Of a stretch of 64,000 nt of DNA, positions 52,603 to 62,191 are shown in pieces. Location of the stretch: NCBI GenBank assembly GCA_024742815.1, contig JANSXX010000016.1:17274-81273 (forward strand), in the 5' to 3' direction. This stretch comes from HXMU1420-13 sp024742815. GTDB taxonomy: Bacteria; Bacteroidota; Rhodothermia; Balneolales; Balneolaceae. Every line of letters starts with the position of its first letter. Within the stretch, counting starts at the first letter, position 1. A program made the translations under genes and the position numbers. Below the pieces are notes generated by a model. That model searched no databases. It saw nothing but the letters and a program-made list of their open reading frames with translations, and had not been told where the DNA came from.

Positions 52603-53295
52603 ATGAAAAGCACTCGCACTCACCCCGACATCCCCATTATTTTTGAAGACAATCATCTGTTGGTTATCGATAAACCGGCCGGTGTGTTATCACAAGAAGA
52701 CCACACCAGCGATCCTGATGTACTAACTTTGTGCAAAAAATACATTAAGAAGCGCTACAATAAACCGGGCAACGTGTGGCTGGGTTTAGTACATCGCCTC
52801 GATCGACCGGTAAGCGGAGTAATGGTGCTTGCGAAAACCTCGAAAGCAGCTTCCAGACTTTCTGAACAAATTAGAAATCACAGCCTAAAAAAAGTGTATT
52901 GGGCGTTGGTATATGGGATGACTCCCATGGAAAAAACATTGATCCATTACATCGAAAAAGACCACAAAACCAATACGGTTAAAGTGTACAATTCGAAAAA
53001 AGGGAGAGCGAAAAAAGCTGAACTCAGTTTCACTACCATCAAACAAAGTGCCCATTACAGTGTGGTTGAAGTTGATTTGAAAACCGGTCGTCCACACCAA
53101 ATACGAGTGCAATTAGATAAAATCGGGCATCCAATATGGGGCGATTATAAATACGCCGAAGAAGATACCGGTCCGGGAAAAGAGCTGGCTTTGCGTGCCG
53201 TTCACTTAGAAGTTGAACATCCAACAAAGAAAGAAAAGATGGTGTTTAAAGCACCTAAACCCAGAACGCAACCTTGGGATAATTTCGAATATTGA
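52603..53295 (+). CDS. RluA family pseudouridine synthase
   Basis: 230 residues. The catalytic motif 'GLVHRLDRPVSGVMVLAKT' (Asp in 'HRLDRP') and the family elements 'IIFEDNHLLVIDKPAGVLSQ' and 'LKTGRPHQIRVQL' are complete. It has no S4 domain, so it resembles RluA/TruC-type short forms that modify rRNA or tRNA uridines. The exact target site cannot be read from sequence. A TAGCTTTG box 8 bp before the ATG fits the Bacteroidota -7 consensus TAnnTTTG, which would leave a very short leader. It overlaps the downstream methyltransferase gene by one base. Confidence 0.92.
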   Translation: MKSTRTHPDIPIIFEDNHLLVIDKPAGVLSQEDHTSDPDVLTLCKKYIKKRYNKPGNVWLGLVHRLDRPVSGVMVLAKTSKAASRLSEQIRNHSLKKVYWALVYGMTPMEKTLIHYIEKDHKTNTVKVYNSKKGRAKKAELSFTTIKQSAHYSVVEVDLKTGRPHQIRVQLDKIGHPIWGDYKYAEEDTGPGKELALRAVHLEVEHPTKKEKMVFKAPKPRTQPWDNFEY

Positions 53296-54170
53296 TGACG
53301 ATCTCGCACACGGCAGCCTACATTGCTGTTAAACTGTATGGACTTACACGGAAGTCCGCTTTTGCAGAAAAGTTCGATCCATTTATTCTAAACTACTACG
53401 AAAAACTGGTTTCGGCACTGCCCCCGCATTTGCGATGGTATCGAAAGGCGCTGCGATCATCGGCTATGCGTTCGTTCTTTATCCTCTCGGAAGAGCTGTT
53501 ACTGCCCGGCGATCTAATGCACATTCTCTGCCGCAAATATTATGTAGGCAAGCAAGTGCAAGCATTGCTAGATGAAGGTTTTGAACAAATTGTAAATCTT
53601 GGAGCCGGCTTTGATCACCTCGGAGCATATCACTCTCAACAACAAATGCCCGTATTTGAACTAGATCGGGTTTCGATGATTTCGGAAAAGAAGTCTTTTT
53701 TAGAACAGCATAGTTTCTCTAATTATAATCTTAATCTGGTCCCTTGCGATTTTGAAAAGCAACGAGCCGGTGAAGTATTGAAATCATTGGAAGCCTTCGA
53801 TCCCAAAAAGAAAACCGTGTTTGTTGCCGAAGGTCTGTTTGACTATCTCGATTTGTTGCCATCAGAAAATTTGATCGAGGATATCCTTTCGATGAACCGA
53901 AAAAATAAACTGGTTACGACCTTCTTCTCGATCGATCAACTCAACTATTTCCATAGGTCAGTTTTTAAAGGTGGCGTAGCTTTGGTCGGTGAATCGTTGA
54001 AATTCAAAATTATGCGCGACGAATTTGTTGAATTGCTCGAAGAACTGGGACTAATCCTCGAAGAAGAATTTGATCGAGCTTATATGAAGCAGGATTTCAT
54101 GAAAGAAATCGGTACCAACTTACCGGTAATGAAAGGTTTTTACGTACAACAGTACGGTATCAAAATATAA
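53295..54170 (+). CDS. Class I SAM-dependent methyltransferase (LCM/PPM family)
   Basis: 291 residues from ATG 53295, which shares one base with the upstream stop (TGATG). SAM-binding motif I 'QIVNLGAGFDHLG' with 'VFELDRVSMISEKK' and 'TVFVAEGLFDYLDL' are typical of the leucine-carboxyl-methyltransferase-like family that also includes O-methyltransferases of secondary metabolism. The substrate is unknown. Translational coupling with the pseudouridine synthase suggests shared expression, not necessarily shared function. Confidence 0.85.
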   Translation: MTISHTAAYIAVKLYGLTRKSAFAEKFDPFILNYYEKLVSALPPHLRWYRKALRSSAMRSFFILSEELLLPGDLMHILCRKYYVGKQVQALLDEGFEQIVNLGAGFDHLGAYHSQQQMPVFELDRVSMISEKKSFLEQHSFSNYNLNLVPCDFEKQRAGEVLKSLEAFDPKKKTVFVAEGLFDYLDLLPSENLIEDILSMNRKNKLVTTFFSIDQLNYFHRSVFKGGVALVGESLKFKIMRDEFVELLEELGLILEEEFDRAYMKQDFMKEIGTNLPVMKGFYVQQYGIKI

Positions 54171-54171
54171 A

Positions 54172-55686
54172 TCATACTGCGATTGAAACCGAGGATGCCG
54201 ATCCTTTCAGATCTCTTTGTGATTTAAAACGTAATTCGAAGCGGCTCCCATTTTCTGATTGTATGTCAACTTCGGCATTCAGTTGATCGGAATACGAATA
54301 CATCAAAGTAGCACCTAAAGTGGGAGATTGTTCAAACACGAAATCTTTTGGAAGCCCAATTCCATCGTCTTCTACAGAGAGTCGAATTTCGTCGTCTATT
54401 TGTTTTAAGGTAATATGAATATTGCCTGAGTCACGGTCAAAAAATGCGTATTCATAGGCATTAGCGATGAGTTCGTTCAATATTAGGGCACAAGGTAATG
54501 CCTGATTGATATTGAGCAACACATAATCGGCCGTATAATTAAGGGAAATATGACTGAATTTTGACGCTCGTTTTTCCCTGGTTTCTTTGATCAGATTATG
54601 AATGTACTGATCGAAAATTACAGCTGTAAAATCAGATTCCTGATACAGTTGTTCGTGAATAAGGGCCATGGTATTCACCCTCATATAATTGGAAAACAAA
54701 CTCCGTTGAACGGCTTCATTTTCGGTTTTGAACTCTTCCAGTTGAAGAAAACTTGAGATTACCGCCAGATTGTTTTTAACCCGATGATGAATTTCAGCCA
54801 ATAGCACGTTCTTTTCCTCTAACGAGCGCTCTAAGGATGCCTGATATTGTTTTTTATGCGAAATATCATTTCCCGAAAGGTAGAATTTATCTCCATGCTT
54901 ATGAATATTCAGGGCAACGTGTCGCAGTTTAGAATCTTCATCATTTAATACCGTTTCAATATTCAGAGTGTGATTAGAATTTGGGTAATTCCATGCCTTT
55001 AATTTTGCCAGTAATTCAACATCGGTAAACAAATTGTACAAACTCAGTATACCATGCCGATCACTCCCATTTTCCAAAACGGCCGCAACCTGATTGGTAT
55101 ATTTTTCTATTCTGAAAGTGTTGGCATCGGCAACTATCATCACATCAACCGAGGATTCCAGAAACCGTGAAATGGTATCCAGTTCAATATTTCGGCGACG
55201 TAATTCTAATCGGGCTTCCACCTCTTTGGCTAAGGTTTCTAAAGCTTTTTTTTGATGATCCTGCAGCTGCTTTGGCTCCAATCCAATCACACAAATAGTG
55301 CCCATATTCAACGCATTGGAGCGTACGTTAAAGCCGGCGTAAAACCGAACACCCGGAGCGTCTTTCACAAAGGGCATTTCGTTAAATCGATCATCATCCA
55401 GTGTATTTTCAACAATCATGAATGATTCTTGCTGAATGGTATGATGACAAAAACCAACTTCGCGAGGGATTTCTGTAAACTCTACACCTACTTTTGCTTT
55501 ACTCCATTGGCGTGTATCATCGATAAAATTGATCTGAGCCACGGGAACTTCGCAAATCTGAGCGGCAAGTGTAACCAGGTTATCAAATTCTGATTCCGTG
55601 CCTGAATCCATAATATTGAACCGCTCAAGTTCCTGGATTCTGTTGGTTTCATGAGGTGCGATTGAAGCCATTGCGTTTTCAGTCAT
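54172..55686 (-). CDS. GAF domain sensor histidine kinase (HisKA_2 type)
   Basis: 504 residues without signal peptide or membrane segment: a cytoplasmic kinase. GAF domain (about 20-165, 'AQICEVPVAQINFIDDTRQW', 'GFCHHTIQQ'), a PAS-like region (about 175-285), then a HisKA_2 dimerisation helix with 'LLAEIHHRVKNNLAVISSFLQL' (His about 305) and a HATPase domain ('LILNELIANAYEYAF', 'VEDDGIGLP'). HisKA_2 kinases commonly act on response regulators outside their own locus. 'ICEVPVAQINFIDDTRQWSK' is a GAF form linked to phytochrome-like sensors, but no chromophore Cys is recognisable. No regulator gene adjoins. Confidence 0.9.
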   Translation of the reverse strand: MTENAMASIAPHETNRIQELERFNIMDSGTESEFDNLVTLAAQICEVPVAQINFIDDTRQWSKAKVGVEFTEIPREVGFCHHTIQQESFMIVENTLDDDRFNEMPFVKDAPGVRFYAGFNVRSNALNMGTICVIGLEPKQLQDHQKKALETLAKEVEARLELRRRNIELDTISRFLESSVDVMIVADANTFRIEKYTNQVAAVLENGSDRHGILSLYNLFTDVELLAKLKAWNYPNSNHTLNIETVLNDEDSKLRHVALNIHKHGDKFYLSGNDISHKKQYQASLERSLEEKNVLLAEIHHRVKNNLAVISSFLQLEEFKTENEAVQRSLFSNYMRVNTMALIHEQLYQESDFTAVIFDQYIHNLIKETREKRASKFSHISLNYTADYVLLNINQALPCALILNELIANAYEYAFFDRDSGNIHITLKQIDDEIRLSVEDDGIGLPKDFVFEQSPTLGATLMYSYSDQLNAEVDIQSENGSRFELRFKSQRDLKGSASSVSIAV

Positions 55687-55792
55687 AGTCGATATTCGTT
55701 TCGAAGTGTTATCGACGAATGAAACTCTAAACTTTATAACACAATCGCTTAATTAACAGATTCTAAAACTTCTGAGTTTATAAACTCAATCT

Positions 55793-57160
55793 TCAATCAA
55801 ACAAAGATTTTGCATCTCCGTCAATCTCAGGCTTAGCCGATTCCGGTAGTGATTTTGTAGCTTTTGCACCCAATTCTTTCAGCATTTCAGCTTGGCGTAC
55901 TAAATTCCCTGATCCTGAATTTAAGCGCTTCATTGCCGTTTCGTAGCTATCCTGCGTTTGGCGAATTCTATTTCCGATGTCGTCCATACTCTCTACAAAT
56001 CCCACAAATTTATCATACATCGCTCCACCTCGTTCAGCAATTTCCAAGGCGTATTTATTCTGGCGGTCTCGCTTCCAAATGGTATTTATCGTAAATAAAG
56101 TGGCTAATAAAGTGGAAGGACTTACAATTACGATATTCTTCTCGAACGTCTCATTATACAATTCAGGCTCTGCCTGCAATGCGGCCGCAAAAGCAGGTTC
56201 AACAGGAATAAATAACAACACAAAATCGGGCGTTTTATCCTGATAGAGTTGAGTATAGTTCTTGTCACTTAATCCCTTTACATGCGCTCTGATGGATAGT
56301 ACGTGTTGTTTCAGCTGCTTTTCACGCTCGTCTTTATCATCAGCTGCTACAAAGCGCTCGTAGGCTGTGAGTGATACTTTGGAATCCACAATTAGAAACT
56401 TTTCGTCCGGTAATTTTACCACCACATCCGGTTGAAGTCGGCGCCCATCAGCTGTGGTTTCGCTTTGCTGAGTAAAATACTCCTCATCTTTTCGAAGTCC
56501 GGATTTTTCCAGAATGCTTGCCAGAACTACCTCACCCCAATTTCCTTGCGCTTTAGAGTCACCTTTTAAAGCTTTAGTGAGGTTTTTAGTGTCTTCGCTC
56601 ATTTGCTGATTTAACTCAGCCATTTGGCGAATTTGCTCTTTTAGCGTAGCTCTTTGTCGGTTTTCGTCGTTATACGTCTCTTCCACTTTTTTGCGGAATT
56701 CTTCCAGTTTGGTGCCCAGTGGGTTTAACAACTGATCCAGACTTTCACGGTTTTGTTTGGTGAATTTCGCTGATTTTTCGTCCAGGATTTTATTTGCAAG
56801 ATTCTCGAACTGCACTTTCAGCTGTTCCTGCATTTCCTCCAATTCCCCTTTTTGCTCGTTCAACTTTTCTCGAAGCACTTCATACTCAGCTTTTAATCCT
56901 GCCAATTCCCGATCTAGCTTCGAGGCATGTTCGCGTTCTTCCTTCAACGCTAATTCTTTCTGCTCAATTAATTGATCGTGATTGGATTTTGCCGCTTGCA
57001 ACTCTTTTTCTAATCGATCCCTCTCTTCTGTTTTCTGCTGTTCCAGATTCGCGATTCTCTCCTCGAGTCTACCGGATTCCGATTTTGATTTGAAATGAGC
57101 GATGGCATATCCTATTCCAATTCCTAACAACAGTGCTACAGCCCCAATTACAATTTCCAA
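55793..57160 (-). CDS. rmuC: DNA recombination protein RmuC
   Basis: 455 residues. One N-terminal membrane segment (about 3-19, 'IVIGAVALLLGIGIGYAI'), a long coiled coil (about 25-190), then the RmuC domain with 'KGDSKAQGNWGEVVLASILEKSGL', 'QPDVVVKLPDEKFLIVDSKVSLTAYE' and 'NIVIVSPSTLLATLFTI'. The 'DSKVSL' part resembles PD-(D/E)XK nuclease core. RmuC limits DNA inversions and rearrangements at repeats in E. coli, which is of interest in a genome with tandem repeats, though a link here is inference. It starts 2 bp after the alpha/beta hydrolase gene. Confidence 0.93.
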   Translation of the reverse strand: MEIVIGAVALLLGIGIGYAIAHFKSKSESGRLEERIANLEQQKTEERDRLEKELQAAKSNHDQLIEQKELALKEEREHASKLDRELAGLKAEYEVLREKLNEQKGELEEMQEQLKVQFENLANKILDEKSAKFTKQNRESLDQLLNPLGTKLEEFRKKVEETYNDENRQRATLKEQIRQMAELNQQMSEDTKNLTKALKGDSKAQGNWGEVVLASILEKSGLRKDEEYFTQQSETTADGRRLQPDVVVKLPDEKFLIVDSKVSLTAYERFVAADDKDEREKQLKQHVLSIRAHVKGLSDKNYTQLYQDKTPDFVLLFIPVEPAFAAALQAEPELYNETFEKNIVIVSPSTLLATLFTINTIWKRDRQNKYALEIAERGGAMYDKFVGFVESMDDIGNRIRQTQDSYETAMKRLNSGSGNLVRQAEMLKELGAKATKSLPESAKPEIDGDAKSLFD

Positions 57161-57162
57161 GT

Positions 57163-57966
57163 TTAATCCTCCAATAAAATTTCAGCCATTTTGGCTTTTA
57201 ATTCTTCGTTATTAAATACTCTGTTATGCCCTTGCCCGGCAAGCATTACAGACTCATCATTTCCATCAAGATATGCATTCAATTTCATGGCTCGATCAAC
57301 AGGAAGGAGTTCATCTTCGGCAGCGTAAAAAATAGTGATCGGTTCTTCGATGGTTTGCAATGCCAAATCGGTCCGCAACGGATAGCGCACCAGAAAATCG
57401 GGCAAAAACCAATACTGAGCATCTTTCATATCCAACATGCTGTAGTAAGGTGTCCAAAGTATAACTTCGCGCGGATCATTTGCAGCAGCTACCTGTGCAG
57501 CCACACCGGAACCTAATGAGTAGCCTACAATCACGATATCATCTTCGTGATATTCTTGAGTCATCGCTTGGTACACAACCTTCATATCTCCCACTAAATC
57601 TTCCTCATTCCACATTTCACCTTCTGTGACTCCATACCCTCTGTAATCAGGATATAACACATCGTACCCATTTTCCAGAAATAGCATGAATTTAGATGGA
57701 TTCGTCTGTGCGCTCCCTCCGTTTCCATGGAAAAAAATCACCAAACCTTTACTGGAATCTGCTTTGGCATGAATGGCGTGTATTCTAGCTTCATCTTCTA
57801 TCTCGAACCATCGCTCCTCGAAGTTGAAGTTGTAATTGAATTCATGTCCGGATGCCAATACAGTTGGATTAAATAAGATGGCATTTTGAATGAAGTAAAA
57901 ATAAACACATACTCCGGCGTACAGTCCAAGAATTAAAATTAACGTAGAAAGAAATCCTTTTTTCAT
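57163..57966 (-). CDS. Membrane-anchored alpha/beta hydrolase (BEM46-like)
   Basis: 267 residues with one N-terminal membrane segment (about 7-28, 'LILILGLYAGVCVYFYF'). Hydrolase features: oxyanion loop 'VIFFHGNGGSAQT', 'LYPDYRGYGVTEG', nucleophile elbow 'IVGYSLGSG' (Ser), acid 'YAAEDELLPVD' (Asp) and His in 'GQGHNRVFN'. The complete Ser-Asp-His triad suggests an active esterase or lipase of unknown substrate, acting on the outer face of the cytoplasmic membrane. It is followed after 2 bp by rmuC and is divergent from the GH57 gene. Confidence 0.88.
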   Translation of the reverse strand: MKKGFLSTLILILGLYAGVCVYFYFIQNAILFNPTVLASGHEFNYNFNFEERWFEIEDEARIHAIHAKADSSKGLVIFFHGNGGSAQTNPSKFMLFLENGYDVLYPDYRGYGVTEGEMWNEEDLVGDMKVVYQAMTQEYHEDDIVIVGYSLGSGVAAQVAAANDPREVILWTPYYSMLDMKDAQYWFLPDFLVRYPLRTDLALQTIEEPITIFYAAEDELLPVDRAMKLNAYLDGNDESVMLAGQGHNRVFNNEELKAKMAEILLED

Positions 57967-58066
57967 GAGGTGATTTATTTCTTGATAAGATAGTTGTTGA
58001 CAAGCCGAACACCAACCTTTTAAGGCGTCTAACTTAGGTAGATTTTTATAGTTGGATTGATTAAAA

Positions 58067-58080
58067 TGTAAGCGCTTACA
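58067..58080. promoter_or_regulatory. Perfect 14-bp LacI/GalR-type operator before GH57 gene
   Basis: TGTAAGCGCTTACA is its own reverse complement with a central CG, the form of LacI/GalR-family sites including MalR- and CcpA-type boxes. It ends 13 bp before the GH57 start codon, where a bound repressor would block the ribosome-binding region or promoter. No LacI-family gene is in the window. Confidence 0.7.
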
Positions 58081-58093
58081 AATTTACATCAAT

Positions 58094-61000
58094 ATGCGTT
58101 CACTATTCTCCTTATTTGTGCTTTTACTACTCTCGAATTCAGTAATTGCACAAAATTCTTCCGAATCTCAATCAACAAACCCTCCTATTTATATCGCATT
58201 TCTATGGCACATGCATCAGCCATTATACTGGCCGGGAGAAACCATTCTGGAAACGCAGGCGAATAATTATTATCCGTATTCGGTGTTTGATATCCATAAT
58301 TCGAGAACCGGTCCGTACACAAATTGGCCCAAAGTAGCCGTTCAAAAAGCGATCGATGCTAACCTCCCTCATGCAGGTGCATCCGTTAGTTTTTCAGGCA
58401 CATTAATCGAAAACCTGAATCATCTGGTAGTCAATGGTAACGGTAATTTTCAAAACTGGACTTCCCCCTGGAATTCTGTGATCAATCAAACAACCACCGA
58501 AGGAAATCCACGAATGGATATGATCGGATTCGGGTATTATCATCCTTTAATGGGATTAATTGACAGCAACGACATCCGCGCGCAGATCCAAAAACACAAA
58601 ACCATTCTCTCTTCCACTTTTGATGGAAGCTACTCAAAAGGGATATTTCCACCCGAAAATGCGTTCTCCAACGACATGATTCCCGCTCTCACCGCCGAAG
58701 GATTAGAATGGGTGCTGGTGGATAATATTCATTTTGATCGAGCTGCAGCCGGCTATCCCTATTCCACTTCAGGAAATCTGTATGAACCTAACAAGGCTGA
58801 TGTTCAAAATCCTGATCCTCAGGATTGGGTGCAGCTCAACAATCTTTGGGCGCCAACAAAAGTAAGTGCGCAGTGGGGACATCAACCGCATTACGTTGAA
58901 TATACGGATCCTAACACCGGTGAGACTTCAAAAATTATTGCCGTTCCAACTTCACGCTATTTGGGGAACGAAGACGGACGCGGCGGCTTTGGCGCATTGC
59001 AATACGAATCAGTGATGAGTCAGCTTGAAGCATTCAATACCGATCCAGATCACCCGATTTTAATCGTTTTGCATCATGATGGAGATAATTTCGGAGGCGG
59101 ATCGGAAGGCTATTATAACGGGAATTTTCAGGCTTTTGTGGATTGGGCAGCCGGTCAACCCGATCGTTTTGTGCCTACCACCATTCAGGATTATCTGGAT
59201 CTTTTCCCACCGGACGAAAACGATGTGATTCATGTTGAATCAGGTAGCTGGGCCGGTGCCGATAATGGAGATCCGGAATTTAAAAAATGGCTAGGCGATC
59301 CAAATTCGGATGGATACAGTCCTGACAGAAATAGTTGGGGCGTGGTTACCGCGGCAAAGAATTTCGTGGAACACGCTAAAACTTCGGATGCTTTGGCCGC
59401 CGATACCGAAGAAGCCATCACCTTATTGCTGAATGCACAGGGAAGCGATTATTGGTATTGGGATAATTCGATTGATGGAATCTGGGACACTCATCCTACC
59501 ACCGCTTCTAACTTAGCTATTCAAAAAGCTCAAAACGTAATTGCAGGATCTGAAACTGACATCACTCCCCCATCTATCTTTAAGCCACAACGTGAGCCCT
59601 ACAATCCCGGGGGGTTTGAATGGGAAATCGCGCAATCCAACGAATTTGAAGTGTGGACTTATGCCTTTGATGTTTCCGGTTTACAATCCGTTCACTTAAA
59701 ATATCGGGCTTTTGGTGATGCTTTTGAAGATCGCACTCAAGCGTTTAATCAGATTAGCGAAGCGGATACGAGCTGGAAAACGTTGATTATGGAAGGCATT
59801 TCCATCGAGAGTAATACCAATGTTGCACCACTTTTTAAAGCGGATGAATATTCCGCGAAAATCACCGGAATCAATAATGCGTATGTTGAATATTATGTGG
59901 AAGCAATTGATGTGCAAGGCAATGCTTCACGTTCTCTAATTCAGTATGTGTGGGTTGGCGAAAACGCAACAACAGGGGGAAATGGTGGAAATAACGGAGG
60001 TTCTACCGGCAATGAATTGGTGCAGGTAACTCCCGAAAATACGACAAATACCGATACTCTCACCATTGAGATTTCCGGTGCGACTCAAGGAGCAAAATTA
60101 CATTGGGGAGTAAATAATGTGGGTTCTAATTGGGTTACCCCAAATCAAGTATACTGGCCGGATAGTACTTCGTTGTTCAATGGAACCGGACCTGCAGTTG
60201 AAAGTCCTTTCACTCAAATCAACGATTCTACCTTAAGCCTCAAAATTGGTCCGTTTAATGCATCGCAACAGGCTGTAGATCGCGTCAATTTCGTTATTCA
60301 TTATGATGATGATACCTGGGACAACAACAATGGAAATGACTTTCTGATTGATTTCGGCACATCTTCCGGTGGCGGTAGCGACACGCACAATTTTGTCTTG
60401 GATGGAAATCTGGATGCTAAGGCATCCGAGATACTTTCCGAAAATGGCCTTTCGCTGTATGTAGATTGGGATCCACCATTTTTATATCTGGCAACCGAAT
60501 CAGCCAGTTCCGGTTCAGAGGATAGATTTATTTTTGTTGCTGATGATCAGGCTGAATTGACTGCTAGTCCGTGGGCTAAAGGCGGACAAGTAGCTCAATG
60601 GGGTGCGTTTTTAGCCAACGAACAATCCAACAATTACAACGCTTGGTTCGATCAAAGTTCTGGAGCTGAACACGATGCCGGTACGTATCTTGAAGGTGTA
60701 TTGAATCTTGAAACAGAGTTTGGGGAAATTCCGGGTCAAGTATATTTAGCTTTGGGCACGTATCAAACAGATGATGGCGGTTCACTGGTTGGTCAACTTC
60801 CGGCAGGTAACGGCGACGAAAATATTGATTCGAGTGAGTTTTTGGAATTCAGCACGATGATTCTATCCACTGATAAGGAAAATGGCATTCCCAGTGAGTT
60901 TCGATTGATGCAAAACTATCCAAACCCATTTAATCCCAGTACCGAAATTGTGTATGAAGTTGCCAAACCCAGTCAGATTCGACTTACCGTATTCGATGTA

Positions 61001-61159
61001 TTAGGACGTGAAGTAGCTGTATTAGTCAATCAGAAACAAAATACCGGTTTGTATAGCGCTACTTTTGAAGCATCCGGACTATCAAGTGGAGTTTATTTTT
61101 ATCAATTAAGTTCAGGGACTCAAATCATCGAAACCAAAAAGATGATGTTGCTCAAATAA
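58094..61159 (+). CDS. Secreted GH57 alpha-glucan-acting enzyme with type IX sorting domain
   Basis: 1021 residues: signal peptide (1-19), a GH57 catalytic domain (about 28-455, 'IYIAFLWHMHQPLYWPGE', 'ASVSFSGTLIENL'), where 'KGIFPPENAFS' carries the nucleophile Glu and 'LHHDGDNFGGG' the acid Asp, a linker rich in Gly/Asn ('GGNGGNNGG'), two beta-sandwich modules that resemble carbohydrate-binding domains (about 650-780 and 790-920), and a type IX C-terminal domain ('MQNYPNPFNPSTEIVYEV', 'TVFDVLGREVAVLV'). GH57 members are amylases, branching enzymes or amylopullulanases, and this one is predicted to act on starch-like glucans outside the cell. Its upstream palindrome suggests control by a sugar-sensing LacI-type repressor. 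Confidence 0.88.
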   Translation: MRSLFSLFVLLLLSNSVIAQNSSESQSTNPPIYIAFLWHMHQPLYWPGETILETQANNYYPYSVFDIHNSRTGPYTNWPKVAVQKAIDANLPHAGASVSFSGTLIENLNHLVVNGNGNFQNWTSPWNSVINQTTTEGNPRMDMIGFGYYHPLMGLIDSNDIRAQIQKHKTILSSTFDGSYSKGIFPPENAFSNDMIPALTAEGLEWVLVDNIHFDRAAAGYPYSTSGNLYEPNKADVQNPDPQDWVQLNNLWAPTKVSAQWGHQPHYVEYTDPNTGETSKIIAVPTSRYLGNEDGRGGFGALQYESVMSQLEAFNTDPDHPILIVLHHDGDNFGGGSEGYYNGNFQAFVDWAAGQPDRFVPTTIQDYLDLFPPDENDVIHVESGSWAGADNGDPEFKKWLGDPNSDGYSPDRNSWGVVTAAKNFVEHAKTSDALAADTEEAITLLLNAQGSDYWYWDNSIDGIWDTHPTTASNLAIQKAQNVIAGSETDITPPSIFKPQREPYNPGGFEWEIAQSNEFEVWTYAFDVSGLQSVHLKYRAFGDAFEDRTQAFNQISEADTSWKTLIMEGISIESNTNVAPLFKADEYSAKITGINNAYVEYYVEAIDVQGNASRSLIQYVWVGENATTGGNGGNNGGSTGNELVQVTPENTTNTDTLTIEISGATQGAKLHWGVNNVGSNWVTPNQVYWPDSTSLFNGTGPAVESPFTQINDSTLSLKIGPFNASQQAVDRVNFVIHYDDDTWDNNNGNDFLIDFGTSSGGGSDTHNFVLDGNLDAKASEILSENGLSLYVDWDPPFLYLATESASSGSEDRFIFVADDQAELTASPWAKGGQVAQWGAFLANEQSNNYNAWFDQSSGAEHDAGTYLEGVLNLETEFGEIPGQVYLALGTYQTDDGGSLVGQLPAGNGDENIDSSEFLEFSTMILSTDKENGIPSEFRLMQNYPNPFNPSTEIVYEVAKPSQIRLTVFDVLGREVAVLVNQKQNTGLYSATFEASGLSSGVYFYQLSSGTQIIETKKMMLLK

Positions 61160-61177
61160 AATATTGTGATACAAATG

Positions 61178-61221
61178 ATTTCAGTGATTTGATGGTTAAA
61201 CCCGTAATCAATCACTGAAAT
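61178..61221 (+). other. 12-bp inverted repeat between GH57 and blh genes
   Basis: ATTTCAGTGATT (61178-61189) and AATCACTGAAAT (61210-61221) form a perfect stem with a 20-nt loop, ending 7 bp before the blh ATG. No T run follows, so it is not a classic terminator; it could be an operator, or a leader hairpin limiting blh translation. Confidence 0.6.
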
Positions 61222-61228
61222 TACTTTA

Positions 61229-62152
61229 ATGAGTGTATCAAAGCGCATTTGGATTCAAACGGCTGTAGCAACAGCAGCTATTTTAATCAACCTTCTTGCT
61301 CCACAATTTGCAGAGAACACGCGCTACTTACTCTTAGCTTTGGTGATTTTGTTTATCGGGATGCCGCATGGTGCGCTCGATCATCATATTGATGGAAACC
61401 TGGAAGGCTGGAATCCTTATTCGCTCAACAAATGGTTTTATGGTTGGTATTTATCTGCCATTGCTGTGTATTCCGTGATCTGGATCCTATTCCCCTTTTT
61501 CAGTTTCATGTTCTTTTTACTGATCACGCTCTATCACTTCGGGCAAGCTGATGCCGAACGATTTCGATTAACCGGATGGTCGAAGTGGGTTTTACACCTC
61601 AGTAGAGGCATAACCGTTGTGGGATTAATTGTATTTGGGGATCTGGAGTATTCGTCTTCAGTTATTGAAGCCGTAACAGATATCTCAATCTACCAGATTA
61701 TTTCAGAGCAGTACAATCCGGCTCAGCTAATGTGGTTGGTTGCATCGGTGTATCCGGTCTGTTATGTGTTGATAACAGTACTTAAGTCTACTGAAATTGA
61801 TCATAAGCTCACCTATTTGGTGGATGCATTAATTGTACCCTTACTGTTTATTTATTGCGATCTGGTGTGGGCCTTTGCGATTTATTTTGGCTTGTGGCAC
61901 TCATTTAATCACGCACTCGTTATGCTGAACTATCTCCGATCGAAAGAGCATGAAGTGACTTTTGGTTGGTTCTTCAAGGAGTCTTTTTTATTCAGTTTAC
62001 TCTCCTATCTAGGACTTCTATTTGTGTACAACATGCTAAACGCTTTTGGTAACGAAGAACTCTTAGTGTCGCTACTTTTTGTGGTTATAGCAGTGCTTAC
62101 ATTGCCACACATGTTAGTGGTAGAAAAACTGTACACTCGATGGAATCGCTGA
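61229..62152 (+). CDS. blh: Brp/Blh family beta-carotene 15,15'-dioxygenase
   Basis: 307 residues, polytopic with about nine membrane segments. Iron-ligand histidines sit in the family motifs 'GMPHGALDHHIDG' (about residues 45-57), 'ITLYHFGQADAERF' and 'GLWHSFNHALVML'. Blh cleaves beta-carotene symmetrically to two retinal molecules, the chromophore of the rhodopsin encoded at 62670-63380 on the other strand. The proximity, together with lycopene cyclase at 44 kb, shows that the retinal pathway is present. It lies downstream of GH57 in the same direction with a hairpin between. Confidence 0.93.
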   Translation: MSVSKRIWIQTAVATAAILINLLAPQFAENTRYLLLALVILFIGMPHGALDHHIDGNLEGWNPYSLNKWFYGWYLSAIAVYSVIWILFPFFSFMFFLLITLYHFGQADAERFRLTGWSKWVLHLSRGITVVGLIVFGDLEYSSSVIEAVTDISIYQIISEQYNPAQLMWLVASVYPVCYVLITVLKSTEIDHKLTYLVDALIVPLLFIYCDLVWAFAIYFGLWHSFNHALVMLNYLRSKEHEVTFGWFFKESFLFSLLSYLGLLFVYNMLNAFGNEELLVSLLFVVIAVLTLPHMLVVEKLYTRWNR

Positions 62153-62191
62153 TCATCATTTAGATTCTGATCAAGATTAGAATGAGCTAGT

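Noticed and set aside
55793..57160. RmuC as evidence of a mobile or phage region
   Set aside because: RmuC is a common chromosomal gene; no integrase, transposase, att site or phage gene is seen anywhere in the window.
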